Assembly: GCA_002238965.1 (NCBI GenBank)
Contig: MPNJ01000027.1
Span: 1-42,101 of the forward strand
Reading direction: 5' to 3'
DNA: 42,101 bases
Origin: Nitrospinae bacterium bin107
GTDB lineage: Bacteria; UBA8248
Shown: piece by piece, positions 8,731 to 22,183 of the stretch
How the letters are laid out: every line of letters begins with the position of its first letter
Position numbering within the stretch: the first letter of the stretch is position 1
Made by a program: the position numbers and the translations under genes
Notes under the pieces: generated by a model
What the model was told of the DNA's origin: nothing
Seen by the model: only the letters and a program-made list of their open reading frames with translations
Database searches by the model: none

Positions 8731-11700
8731 TTACTCGTTTCGTCTACGCTTCTCGAGTACTTCACGCGCATAATGTTCGTAGGCATACGGTACATCTTTT
8801 GAGATTATCTGACCGAGCCACAATGAATCTTCACAATCTGTTAGCAAGTAAGGGTCCGCCGTCTCCAGGATTGCGAAAAAGAAAGACCAGCGGCGTGCAT
8901 CACAGCTTTCTTCTTGGAACTCTGAAAAGAGTCCTCGAATGGCTATTTCTTCACGATGCCGATAAAGAGCATCCAATGCCGCACGTCGAACAGAAATTGC
9001 GCTTGCGCGTTCCGCTATTTCTTCTAAGGATTGTGTGAGTTCCGGGATCTGCAACCATTCCAAAATCTGGCAAATGACTTTTCGCACCCTGTCGGGCCCT
9101 TCTAAATGCTTCTTAACAGCGTCAATCACCGCCTTTGAGTCGGCCCGTCGCAATGCACGGCCTACAGCGTCAGCCAACGTATCCCGTTCCAATGCGATTG
9201 CAGCTTCGATCAATTTTTCCGCAGCCGTCTCCGGCGCTATATTCACAAGTAGGCGGCATAGTTCCCGTTCAATTTTCGGATGGTTCGAGAGCCCTAACAC
9301 AACAGCTTCCTCCGCCCGAGACGTGTCGAATTTCGCTAGGCCGCGTATGGCGTCCAGAGGCGCTTTCACCATGACCGAACGCTCAACAAAGGCCTCTTCC
9401 AAGATTCTCTCGCGAATACTCTCGTTATCCGATTCAGCCGCAATCTCGTACAGTGGACGGAGAGATATAGGGTGCTTCCTGCAATACTCGACAGCAGCCT
9501 CGATCGCGTCGTTCTGAGTTTCCGTTTTTACATAAAGAGCTCGGATAATGAATTCACGATAGTTGATGTGCTCTCTTTCGATCTGTTGTTTGAGCCATCG
9601 TCTCAGACCCTCCACCCCTTCATCTCCGAGTCCGACCAATGCTTCCAGTCCCCACAGACAGTTTTCATGTGTGAAGGCCACTCGCTCCGCCATGCGTGCA
9701 AACTCCAGCGACATGTCTCCAAGAGCCTCAAGGGCGATACAGGCATATCGTGCGTTCTGACTCTCCGGTTCTACGCGATCAAGGACGTCCCGCACGACTG
9801 GAACCAAATCCGAGTCTTTACTCAGCCAGGCAATCACAAGCGAGCACCGCAGCACCTTCTCCGATGTTTCTAGGCTTCGCATCGCGTGTACTGCCTGATC
9901 AGTCAACGATTTGGACATAGGCCCAAAATGTGCTCGGAAGTCCGCTAACGGCAACGGTGCATCCACGGATTCTGGGTTAGACAATACTTCAATCAAGACA
10001 TCGTCCGCGCCCAGCGCGGCAAGCCCGATCATCGCCGCATGAAATTCTTGTCGGGCTTCGGATTCTGGTTCTCCAGCAGAATCGCGGGGTATAGGGCGTC
10101 GTGCAATAGCAGAGAGCCGTTCGATCGTGATTTCGTCTCCGCAGACCCACGCCCAGTTCAGCCCGCCGTGACGAACCCAGAAATGCTCTGACTCCAGTTC
10201 CCGATTGATTAGAGTCAATATACCTGCACCGGCAAAAAGCACCAATGCGCGTCGCCCAGCTTCGAGAATTTGATCCTGTGCACGATTATTACTACGCAAT
10301 CGGCTGCAGGTGAGTTTCATTATCGTAGCTTCCAGTCGACCGCCTGCCTCATTTTGCAGCCGTCGGAGAATTTCCACGCAGCACATCCGACCGAAAAAAC
10401 GTAATGGATAATAGGGCCAAATCACGTCTTCCGTCGTCACTAGGTCGAATTGATCCCGCAATTGCTTTTCTCTGGTACGCAGTACAAAGTCAAAAGTCTC
10501 CTCATCAAGGTCGGCCGGTCGTTTCTCGAAGTACTCCTCCATCAACCGTTGCCATCTTGAGTCGGAAATAGCCAGTTCCCGGATTCGTTTGCGAGTCAGC
10601 TCAGAATCTGTACGCAACAGAATAGGAAGCCAGTCATCTCTAAAGAAGCTTTGCCCGTTATCCTTGACAGATATCCGGCTAATCGCCTCTTTGGGATCGA
10701 GATAGGCCAGTACCAACATGGCCGTAGCACTGACAATCTCCTCACGGCTAGACAGCTGCTCAAACACGAAGTCAATTTGCTCGTGATCTGCGAATCGCGC
10801 GATGCAATGGAGTAAACTACGGGGATTAATCTTCTCAATTTTTTCCATCAATACATCACGAACATCCCGCCATATGCTTCCTGCTTGTTGTTCATCCAGT
10901 CCGCTTAGCAAGTACCCGAGTTCCGATACAGGCTCCTTGGCCGCGTCAGCCTTGCAGATTCGCTCTCGAAGCCACTTCGGATGCAGTGCAACCCCAGCGC
11001 GCAAGGCAGAAAACGTCGCTTCGTGTCCTCGCTCGAAACGACGGTCGGCACTGTGCTCACGCGCATATCGCCGTTCCTGATGAATCTCCCACAAGCGATC
11101 CAAGCAACTGGGATCGGGAGCCTTTTCCAGAACCTTTACGGCTACCGATTGCCGATCCCAAGATGGCGATTGTAGCAATGAATCAATTGCGAACTGGATA
11201 TCTAATGATTTTCGCGGGGCGAGCGTAGCAAATGCATCGCCGATCAAACCAACCCGAAAACTACCGGCGGAATTCGAGATGTTCGTGTCGAGCCGCTGCA
11301 GAAGAATGGGAATTGCGTGTTGTCCAAGCGTCGGCAAAAGCTTCGTGAATAGATAGCGGCCCTCTGTTCCAAATGCGTGGTGGTTTTCCATCCTTTCCAC
11401 TAGTTGCCCGAGTTCCGCATTATGGTTCCCTTCTGTCGACAGCAACCACAGCGTATCCATTGGGACGTAGCCGAATCGTACGAGAAAGTCCGTCCTGCCC
11501 CCCTCCTCTTCGCCCGTCATGCAGTTAAATAGTTCATCGACCGACAAGGCCCCCTGCTTGAATTGTCGGTATAAGAACTGAGCTGCAGCCCAATTGAGTA
11601 GGCGGTCGTGCGCAAATACTACTTCGCCGTGTTCCAAGTGATTCAGCCACCCAGCTGCCTCCAACGATGCTAGGTTTTGGTTGTTAAGCCCGATGTTCTC

Positions 11701-13266
11701 CCAATGCTTACGGGGAAAGGGATAAAGCTTGGTCTCGAGCGCATGGGCGGCGAGAGCTGCCACTATGCCTTTGTCTCCGTCATTGCACTTCTCTTCAATC
11801 CGATCCCAAAAGGCTTGGAATATCTCGTACTCGCTTTGCGGAGCGTCTTGAAACGAAGAAACAGAAAGCTCCAGGAAGATACCTGCGAGAACTGGTTTGC
11901 GGAGCAGACGTTTTAGATCCTCCGGCAATTCGGCCCAGCGGTGTCCGTATGTCTTAAACAGTGCATCCAACTCATCAATGGAGAATTCATTGACATTATG
12001 AATATGAATTGCCGCGCCGTCCGACGAAGCAAGCGTACGAGCCAATGCAGGAGGTGCGGTTAATATCAAACGCGCGCCCAAACTCGTCCAGTCCTGCCGG
12101 ACAAGACTGCGGGCGATATCGACACTCTGCACATCATCGACGACAATTGTGTAGAAGGGAGGCTGCAACTGGAAGGCATCCTCCCTAAAGAAGTTGGATA
12201 TCGCCTGCAGCGTTTTGTCGGATGTCTCACCCAAACCGACCTGCCAGATTTCGCGGGCTCCACGCGTCAACATGCTCTCGATTGTGTCGGCCCCACTAAC
12301 GAACACAACGAGTTCCCCTTGCTCAGCGTTTTCTTCTATCAGCCTCGCCAATTGCCAGGACTTTCCAACTCCGCTTTCTCCCGCAATTAGCAGGACAGGT
12401 TTTTTTTCGGGCCAGCATGGTACGGCGCGCACATCGCTCTCGCGTCGATATCGCAGGTATGCAGACCGGCGGCGCATAACTTCTCTTAGTTTCCGAGACA
12501 ATCCATTCACTTTGCGTAACCGGTTTGGTCTGAGCCCCGCGTTTCGAAGCAAGTGGTCGATACCGTCTTTATCGAACTTGTTTTCTCCCTTGCTCAATCT
12601 TCCCATCAACTCTCCGATCAGTTGCTTACGCACATTGATTTCGTCACCCAAATTACAGGCAAAGGGTCGAAGACGTGCTTCAATATCACGGACGAGTTCA
12701 TCACTTCTCACATTAAACTTCATTTCAAAACAACGAAGCAGATGCAAAACGATTTCAAGTTCTTCTGCTGGTGTGCTGTCTCTGTCATTGCTTCTAATAG
12801 CCATTACAAGATAGTTGAGAAATTCTTGATCACTATGATATATCGTGTTGTTGAATTTCCGCTTTTTTTCGTCGTCGAGTTTGTCCGGACTCTCAACGGC
12901 ACCCAACCTAACGATAAAATCTTCAAACGCTTTTAAGTTGCCGGGTCGTCCATTGGTCACAAATCGATAATGTGCGTTCTTAGGGCGCAAATCCGGCACA
13001 GCCTTGCGAAGATCGCGCAAGACCTTTGTAACGTCATTGAGGGACCAAGTATTATGGGCTCGTGTTTTGTATTGCTCTACCAGATACATACTTGATGTCT
13101 TCGCTTGCGAGTCACCACCGCTACGTGGCTCTAGAATGAGGCACGCATCCTTCACCTCTTGTCCATCCAGCTTGCTCAACAATCTCACATCTGATAGCCA
13201 ATCGATATGGTGGAGGATCTGATATAGGAATCCGTTGATTGCAGCGGAACCGCCAGACTGGGTCAT
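8731..13266 (-). CDS. Giant nuclease-like/P-loop NTPase/helical-repeat protein, STAND-like defence candidate
   Basis: A 1511-aa protein with a three-part design typical of nucleic-acid or phage-protein sensors. The N-terminus (about 1-190) begins SGGSAAINGFLYQIL and carries D52 followed by VEQYKTR (Q65, K67), the D...QxK pattern of Mrr/Cap4-like nucleases. An NTPase follows: Walker A GESGVGKS at 296-303 and Walker B IVVDD at about 374-378, with an ILTAPP sensor-like strand near 401. The remaining ~950 residues are alpha-helical repeats of HEAT/ARM character. Avs proteins share this effector-ATPase-repeat order, but I cannot assign a named Avs type. Its ATG overlaps the stop of the 142-aa gene by four bases, so the two are translated together. 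Cellular location is probably cytosolic; no signal or membrane segment is seen. Confidence 0.75.
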   Translation of the reverse strand: MTQSGGSAAINGFLYQILHHIDWLSDVRLLSKLDGQEVKDACLILEPRSGGDSQAKTSSMYLVEQYKTRAHNTWSLNDVTKVLRDLRKAVPDLRPKNAHYRFVTNGRPGNLKAFEDFIVRLGAVESPDKLDDEKKRKFNNTIYHSDQEFLNYLVMAIRSNDRDSTPAEELEIVLHLLRCFEMKFNVRSDELVRDIEARLRPFACNLGDEINVRKQLIGELMGRLSKGENKFDKDGIDHLLRNAGLRPNRLRKVNGLSRKLREVMRRRSAYLRYRRESDVRAVPCWPEKKPVLLIAGESGVGKSWQLARLIEENAEQGELVVFVSGADTIESMLTRGAREIWQVGLGETSDKTLQAISNFFREDAFQLQPPFYTIVVDDVQSVDIARSLVRQDWTSLGARLILTAPPALARTLASSDGAAIHIHNVNEFSIDELDALFKTYGHRWAELPEDLKRLLRKPVLAGIFLELSVSSFQDAPQSEYEIFQAFWDRIEEKCNDGDKGIVAALAAHALETKLYPFPRKHWENIGLNNQNLASLEAAGWLNHLEHGEVVFAHDRLLNWAAAQFLYRQFKQGALSVDELFNCMTGEEEGGRTDFLVRFGYVPMDTLWLLSTEGNHNAELGQLVERMENHHAFGTEGRYLFTKLLPTLGQHAIPILLQRLDTNISNSAGSFRVGLIGDAFATLAPRKSLDIQFAIDSLLQSPSWDRQSVAVKVLEKAPDPSCLDRLWEIHQERRYAREHSADRRFERGHEATFSALRAGVALHPKWLRERICKADAAKEPVSELGYLLSGLDEQQAGSIWRDVRDVLMEKIEKINPRSLLHCIARFADHEQIDFVFEQLSSREEIVSATAMLVLAYLDPKEAISRISVKDNGQSFFRDDWLPILLRTDSELTRKRIRELAISDSRWQRLMEEYFEKRPADLDEETFDFVLRTREKQLRDQFDLVTTEDVIWPYYPLRFFGRMCCVEILRRLQNEAGGRLEATIMKLTCSRLRSNNRAQDQILEAGRRALVLFAGAGILTLINRELESEHFWVRHGGLNWAWVCGDEITIERLSAIARRPIPRDSAGEPESEARQEFHAAMIGLAALGADDVLIEVLSNPESVDAPLPLADFRAHFGPMSKSLTDQAVHAMRSLETSEKVLRCSLVIAWLSKDSDLVPVVRDVLDRVEPESQNARYACIALEALGDMSLEFARMAERVAFTHENCLWGLEALVGLGDEGVEGLRRWLKQQIEREHINYREFIIRALYVKTETQNDAIEAAVEYCRKHPISLRPLYEIAAESDNESIRERILEEAFVERSVMVKAPLDAIRGLAKFDTSRAEEAVVLGLSNHPKIERELCRLLVNIAPETAAEKLIEAAIALERDTLADAVGRALRRADSKAVIDAVKKHLEGPDRVRKVICQILEWLQIPELTQSLEEIAERASAISVRRAALDALYRHREEIAIRGLFSEFQEESCDARRWSFFFAILETADPYLLTDCEDSLWLGQIISKDVPYAYEHYAREVLEKRRRNE

Positions 13267-13691
13267 GTGCCGATTCCGCTTGATAGGAGAGATCGCCGTG
13301 AGACCAACGGAATATCGAGGTTCATCTGATAGTACTGGACCCGCAGAATAAGTTTGGCACGCTGTCCCTTCTCAATTTCTAAGAGATCGTACCACGACAT
13401 CGTATTAAAGTTCCGCGAGAAGTTCGAATTGTTACGTTCGCTGAGCTCCGCGAGATCGGTGTGAGAACCCAACTGCTCCCATGAGATCAGCAACAAAAGC
13501 TCCCGATTGCGCATCGATAACACTTTCTCGAAACTCTCAATGGAAGTAAACCAGACAGTCAGTTCGCTCCTGTCTGAGTTGTACTCTACACGAACGCTCA
13601 CCAACGTGTGAGCCTTCAGATTGTCGTAACCGGTAACGTCGAGCTTCAAAGTCTTTAATGGGATTAATCCACTTTTTTTCAGAACCTCCAT
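13263..13691 (-). CDS. Small hypothetical protein coupled to the giant ATPase
   Basis: A 142-aa protein of unknown family, first gene of the operon with the 1511-aa protein (ATGA overlap at 13263-13266). The sequence alternates strands and helices (TLKLDVTGYDNLKAHTLVSV, then LTVWFTSIESFEKVL), giving a small mixed alpha/beta domain without recognisable catalytic residues. The strict coupling suggests it regulates or binds the giant ATPase, for instance as a sensor or inhibitor. The ribosome binding site is poor (GAGG only two bases from the ATG), so the start is somewhat uncertain. Confidence 0.6.
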   Translation of the reverse strand: MEVLKKSGLIPLKTLKLDVTGYDNLKAHTLVSVRVEYNSDRSELTVWFTSIESFEKVLSMRNRELLLLISWEQLGSHTDLAELSERNNSNFSRNFNTMSWYDLLEIEKGQRAKLILRVQYYQMNLDIPLVSRRSLLSSGIGT

Positions 13692-14257
13692 AACCTCGCT
13701 CTAAAAACTCACATGAAGAGTGGCGGCTTTCTCTCAAGTTATCAAGTTCTGAATATCATCGAATAGACTGGCATCAAAACACACATTCCCCTTGACCATC
13801 GAGAGATATGCTAGTGACGCCATGCTGCTTGCGTCCTCTCACTTTTGTATTTTCGCACATGCTTCAAACACTCCATTGAAGGCGAAAGTCGCCGAAAAAA
13901 CTGCTATGTCCCCCTATCCATTGGACGCTGGCACACTTTACGCGTTCACGCCTACGCCCGATTCGATCTAAGTTGCCCTGCGCTGGACTCACATTATTTA
14001 TGAGTATTCAGATGTCCAGTGATGAGCGACAGACACTAGCTGATGGTGCCACTAGTGAGAGGGCAGTGAATTTCTGCGACTGATTAGATGCCTCTCCCCC
14101 CAGTTTCAACCGCAGAGAGTGGGACTCTTTCACCTCCACCACATCGCAAGTCGGCTCATCGCGTTTCTCGGATGACAACCATCGTCTCGGTTTGTAAACT
14201 GCTTGGCGGCAAATTACATATCTAGCGATGACGCCTGACAGATGAGATGAAGGAACC
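13692..14257. promoter_or_regulatory. Divergent intergenic region between the giant-ATPase operon and hsdM
   Basis: About 570 bases with genes pointing outward on both sides, so promoters for both operons must lie here. No convincing gene, repeat or operator was recognised. The hsdM ribosome binding site (GATGAAGGAACC) lies at the right end. Confidence 0.45.
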
Positions 14258-15831
<1,574 letters not shown>

Positions 15832-15835
<4 letters not shown>

Positions 15836-16140
15836 TTCCCGCCGTCGAGGAGAGAATGGACGATTTGAAGCGTCTGTGCATCCGTCATGACGTGCAACGG
15901 CTCGACCTGTTCGGGTCGGCCTCGACGGATCGGTACGACTCGGGAGAGAGCGACCTGGACTTCCTGGTCGAGTTCAGGCCGGAGGCTCTCCCCATCTATG
16001 CGGACGCTTATTTCGGTTTATTGGAGTCCCTGGAGCAACTCTTCGGAAAACCGGTCGATTTGGTGGTGGGCTCGGCTATCAGGAATCCGTATTTCCTCCA
16101 ATCGGTAGAGAAAACGAGGACTCCCATCTATGCGTCTTGA
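15832..16140 (+). CDS. mntA: MntA-like minimal nucleotidyltransferase (antitoxin)
   Basis: A 102-aa nucleotidyltransferase of the DNA polymerase beta superfamily. The core motif is GSA at 28-30 followed by SDLDFLVEF at 40-48, the GSx9-10DxD pattern that binds metal and nucleotide. In MntA/HepT systems the enzyme adds AMP to the HEPN toxin and so switches it off. The next gene is a HepT homologue whose ATG lies inside this gene's end (11-base overlap), supporting a working pair. Unusually, the pair is inside a type I restriction operon, coupled to hsdM by an ATGA overlap. Confidence 0.88.
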
Positions 16141-16471
16141 AGCCATGAAATATCTGTACGACATTCAGTACGCCGCCGACCTGCTGACGGAATTCACCAC
16201 CGGCAAGACGTTTGCAGACTACGAGCGCGATGCCATGCTGCGCGCCGCCGTAGAACGGCAGTTCGAGATCATCGGGGAGGCGATGTCTCAACTCGCCAAG
16301 ATTGACGAAAAGGTGGTTGCCGGGATTGGCGACCACCAGCGGATCATCGCCTTCCGCAACGTCCTGATTCACAGGTACACGGATGTGGATGACCGACTGG
16401 TTTGGAATGTGGTCGAGACCAACCTCCCAACCCTAGTCCGGGACATCAAGGCTCTGTTGGAAGAAGGGTGA
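16130..16471 (+). CDS. hepT: HepT-like HEPN ribonuclease toxin (DUF86)
   Basis: A 113-aa all-helical HEPN protein. The active-site motif RX4HXY is present as RNVLIHRY (R76, H81, Y83), the site that cuts RNA and whose tyrosine is the usual target of AMPylation by MntA. Residues ERQFEIIGEAM at about 42-52 are the other conserved helix. Length is normal for the family and no key residue is missing, so the toxin should be active. It overlaps its antitoxin gene by 11 bases. Placed in the restriction operon, it could stabilise it or add an abortive response if restriction fails. Confidence 0.9.
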   Translation: MRLEAMKYLYDIQYAADLLTEFTTGKTFADYERDAMLRAAVERQFEIIGEAMSQLAKIDEKVVAGIGDHQRIIAFRNVLIHRYTDVDDRLVWNVVETNLPTLVRDIKALLEEG

Positions 16472-16666
16472 CCACTCGTCCGGGCTTGCCTCGTCGCAAT
16501 CGGGCTCAACTTGAGGCATTGCTTCATAACGGACGAGTCTTTGAGCATCGCGCAGGCGGTGGCTCAGAAAGCAGTTTTTGCTAAGTCCGACCTGCTGTTT
16601 CACGTGGACATCGTGGGCTGGGCGAGCACGTCCGAGAGTCTTCAAGAGGTGATCGAGAGGGATTAA
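16472..16666 (+). pseudogene. Fragment of a second MntA-like nucleotidyltransferase
   Basis: Between hepT and hsdS the frame ending at TAA 16664-16666 reads AQKAVFAKSDLLFHVDIVGW and then ASTSESLQEVIERD. This matches the usual C-terminus of MNT-type nucleotidyltransferases (S.LPF.VDVVDW....SE.F...IE). The catalytic GS...DxD part is absent, and the frame opens only at 16472 without a good start. It is best read as the 3' stump of a second antitoxin gene, probably left when the MntA/HepT pair was inserted or rearranged. Translation from TTG 16541 would give about 41 residues of doubtful use. Confidence 0.5.
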
Positions 16667-16669
16667 GTA

Positions 16670-17974
16670 GTGTTGACGGAGAAGGAAGAACGAAGCATAG
16701 AAGAAGAACAATTGTTTGACCTCTTGCCCGAGGGTTGGGAATACACAACGCTTGGTATCGCTTGTGCCCGCTATGGTGGAAATATCCAGACAGGACCATT
16801 TGGAAGCCAGCTCCACGCGTCCGATTATGTTCCCGTAGGCATTCCATCCATCATGCCGAAAAACATTGGTGATAACCGGATCATTCTTGATGGGATCGCA
16901 CGCATTCGCCCAGATGACGCCAGCCGACTAAGCCGGTACTTGGTCAAAGAAGGCGATATTGTCTATAGCCGTAGAGGCGATGTTGAAAGACGAGCGTTAG
17001 TTCGAAGTCCTGAGGATGGCTGGTTGTGCGGAACTGGTTGCCTTCGCGTTCGCTTTGGGAAAAACGATGTTGATTCAAAATACGCGTCTTACTTTCTGGG
17101 ACATCCAGGTGTTCGTGAATGGATTACCCGTCACGCTCATGGCGCAACAATGGCCAACCTCAACACATCTATTCTATCCACATGCCCATTTGTCATTCCA
17201 CCGAAGAACGAACAACGCGCCATCGCACATATTCTCGGCACTTTGGACGACAAGATTGAACTCAACCACCGCTTGAACGAGACGCTGGAGGCGATGGCCC
17301 GCGCGCTGTTCAAGTCGTGGTTCGTGGATTTCGATCCCGTCCGCGCCAGGATGGAAGGCCGCGACACCGGCCTGCCCAGCCACATCGCCGACCTCTTTCC
17401 CGACCGGCTGGTGGAATCGGAGTTGGGGGAGATACCGGAGGGGTGGGAGGTGAAGCCGCTCGGGGAACTTATAGATCTGGCCTATGGCAAAGCCCTGAAA
17501 GCGAGAAGCCGAAAAAATGGCTCCGTCCCAGTGTATGGTTCTAACGGACAAGTAGGTTGGCACGACAAAAAGTTAGTTGCCGGTCCGGGCATTGTTGTTG
17601 GCAGAAAAGGCAATCCAGGCACAGTTACTTGGGTGCATGGTGATTTCTTTCCGATTGACACGACATTCTTCGTAGTCCCTAAACATGAAAATCAAAGTCT
17701 GCACTTCTTGTTCTTTGCCTTGACCATTCAGGACCTTTCATTGGTTGCGGCTGATTCTGCAGTGCCGGGCCTGAACAGGAACCTAGCGTACATGAACTGG
17801 CAACTTGCCCCTAGTAAAATTGTCGTGGATCAGTTTAGTCACTTCGCAAATAGCTTCTTTGCACGTTGCCATCGTCTGGGGGAAGAATCCCGCGCCCTGA
17901 CCACTCTGCGTGATGCGCTGCTGCCGAAGCTGGTATCGGGAGAATTGCGGGTGGGAAGCCATATGGGAGATTAA
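16670..17974 (+). CDS. hsdS: Type I restriction-modification specificity subunit HsdS
   Basis: A 434-aa specificity subunit with two target-recognition domains, TRD1 at about 20-185 and TRD2 at about 255-400. Each is followed by a coiled-coil spacer (LDDKIELNHRLNETLEAMARALFKSWFVDFDPVRAR at about 191-226; the second ends LRDALLPKLVSGELRV). It chooses the DNA sequence methylated or cut by the complex. The start codon is GTG at 16670 (or TTG at 16673). Base composition changes inside the gene: both TRDs are AT-richer than the conserved spacer, as expected when TRDs are exchanged between alleles while the spacer is kept. Confidence 0.93.
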   Translation: MLTEKEERSIEEEQLFDLLPEGWEYTTLGIACARYGGNIQTGPFGSQLHASDYVPVGIPSIMPKNIGDNRIILDGIARIRPDDASRLSRYLVKEGDIVYSRRGDVERRALVRSPEDGWLCGTGCLRVRFGKNDVDSKYASYFLGHPGVREWITRHAHGATMANLNTSILSTCPFVIPPKNEQRAIAHILGTLDDKIELNHRLNETLEAMARALFKSWFVDFDPVRARMEGRDTGLPSHIADLFPDRLVESELGEIPEGWEVKPLGELIDLAYGKALKARSRKNGSVPVYGSNGQVGWHDKKLVAGPGIVVGRKGNPGTVTWVHGDFFPIDTTFFVVPKHENQSLHFLFFALTIQDLSLVAADSAVPGLNRNLAYMNWQLAPSKIVVDQFSHFANSFFARCHRLGEESRALTTLRDALLPKLVSGELRVGSHMGD

Positions 17975-17977
17975 ACT

Positions 17978-18975
17978 TTGGATCTGAATGTTAAGGCGCT
18001 TGAAAAACTGTTGGACTATGCCGCTAGCGGTATAGGTAGTGTCGCAGGTTCGATGTTAGCGCCTTGGATGGCCCGGCGAGAAACAAAAGCAAAAGAAATA
18101 GCCGCTCATGGAGATGCGAACGTCCTGCTAATTCAAGCCGAGGCTCAGACGAAAGCACGAGAAATTCTAGTATCCGAGGATAAGAACTTCGCTGGCGAGT
18201 TGGACATTGCAAAATCCATAAACCAGAGGATCTTGTTTCAAGAACAAAAAAGACAATTGAATATCAAGTCTGTAGTGGAAAAAGCGGCCGAGCAACTCGG
18301 CGATAAAAGCGTTCCGGATACGGAGCCAGATCACGATTGGACGTCCCGTTTCTTCAGCGATGTGCAGGACGTGTCGTCGGAAGAGATGCAATCTTTGTGG
18401 GCGAAAATCCTCGCTGGCGAAGTTGAGCGGAAGGAATGCACATCCATTCGCACGCTGGGCATCTTGAAAAATCTTGACCAAGATACGGCACGACTATTCA
18501 GGAGATTCTGCTCAGCCTGTGTGTTCTTTAGCCCAGATGGAAAGACGCTTCTGGATGCCAGAGTGTCTTCTCTTGGCGGTAACGCAGCAACTAATTCTCT
18601 GAAAGCGTATGATCTGAACTTCGATGCACTCAATCGTCTCAACGAATATGGGCTAATAATATCTGATTACAATTCTTGGTATGACTATAGGCTATGTATA
18701 GGGCATAAAATTGAAAATCTCCCTCAGTTGATACGCATCCCTTTCCGCTTTCAGGACCGACACTGGATTCTGCTCCCTACCAGCGATCGTAACCTTAGTA
18801 AGGAATTTCAGTTGACAGGAGTTGCTCTGACCCGTTCCGGTCGTGAATTGTCAGGCGTTATTGATTTGGAAAACATGGATGAGTTTTCTCAAGCCTTATC
18901 TAGCTTCTTCCAAAGCAAAAACTTCCAAATGGTGGAAGTAGAAAGTCATGCTACGGAAGTCTCTCACGTCTCCCC

Positions 18976-18979
<4 letters not shown>
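17978..18979 (+). CDS. DUF2806 family protein inside the restriction operon
   Basis: A 333-aa protein. Residues 120-149 ([20 protein letters not shown] and on to [11 protein letters not shown]) are the hallmark of DUF2806. The N-terminus has a glycine/alanine helix (about 12-31, [20 protein letters not shown]) that may be amphipathic, then a long charged helix. No catalytic motif is visible. It starts three bases after hsdS with TTG at 17978 and overlaps hsdR by four bases (ATGA at 18976-18979), so it is translated with the operon. It is AT-richer than hsdM and hsdR and probably joined together with hsdS. Its function is unknown to me. Confidence 0.8.
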
Positions 18980-22092
<3,113 letters not shown>

Positions 22093-22183
22093 AGGTTAGA
22101 TTGCTGCTTTCTTGCACTGATAATTGCCCAACAAGTGTGCCTCGCAATGGCGAAAATGGCCCACCAATGGAAGTTGTAAGCGA

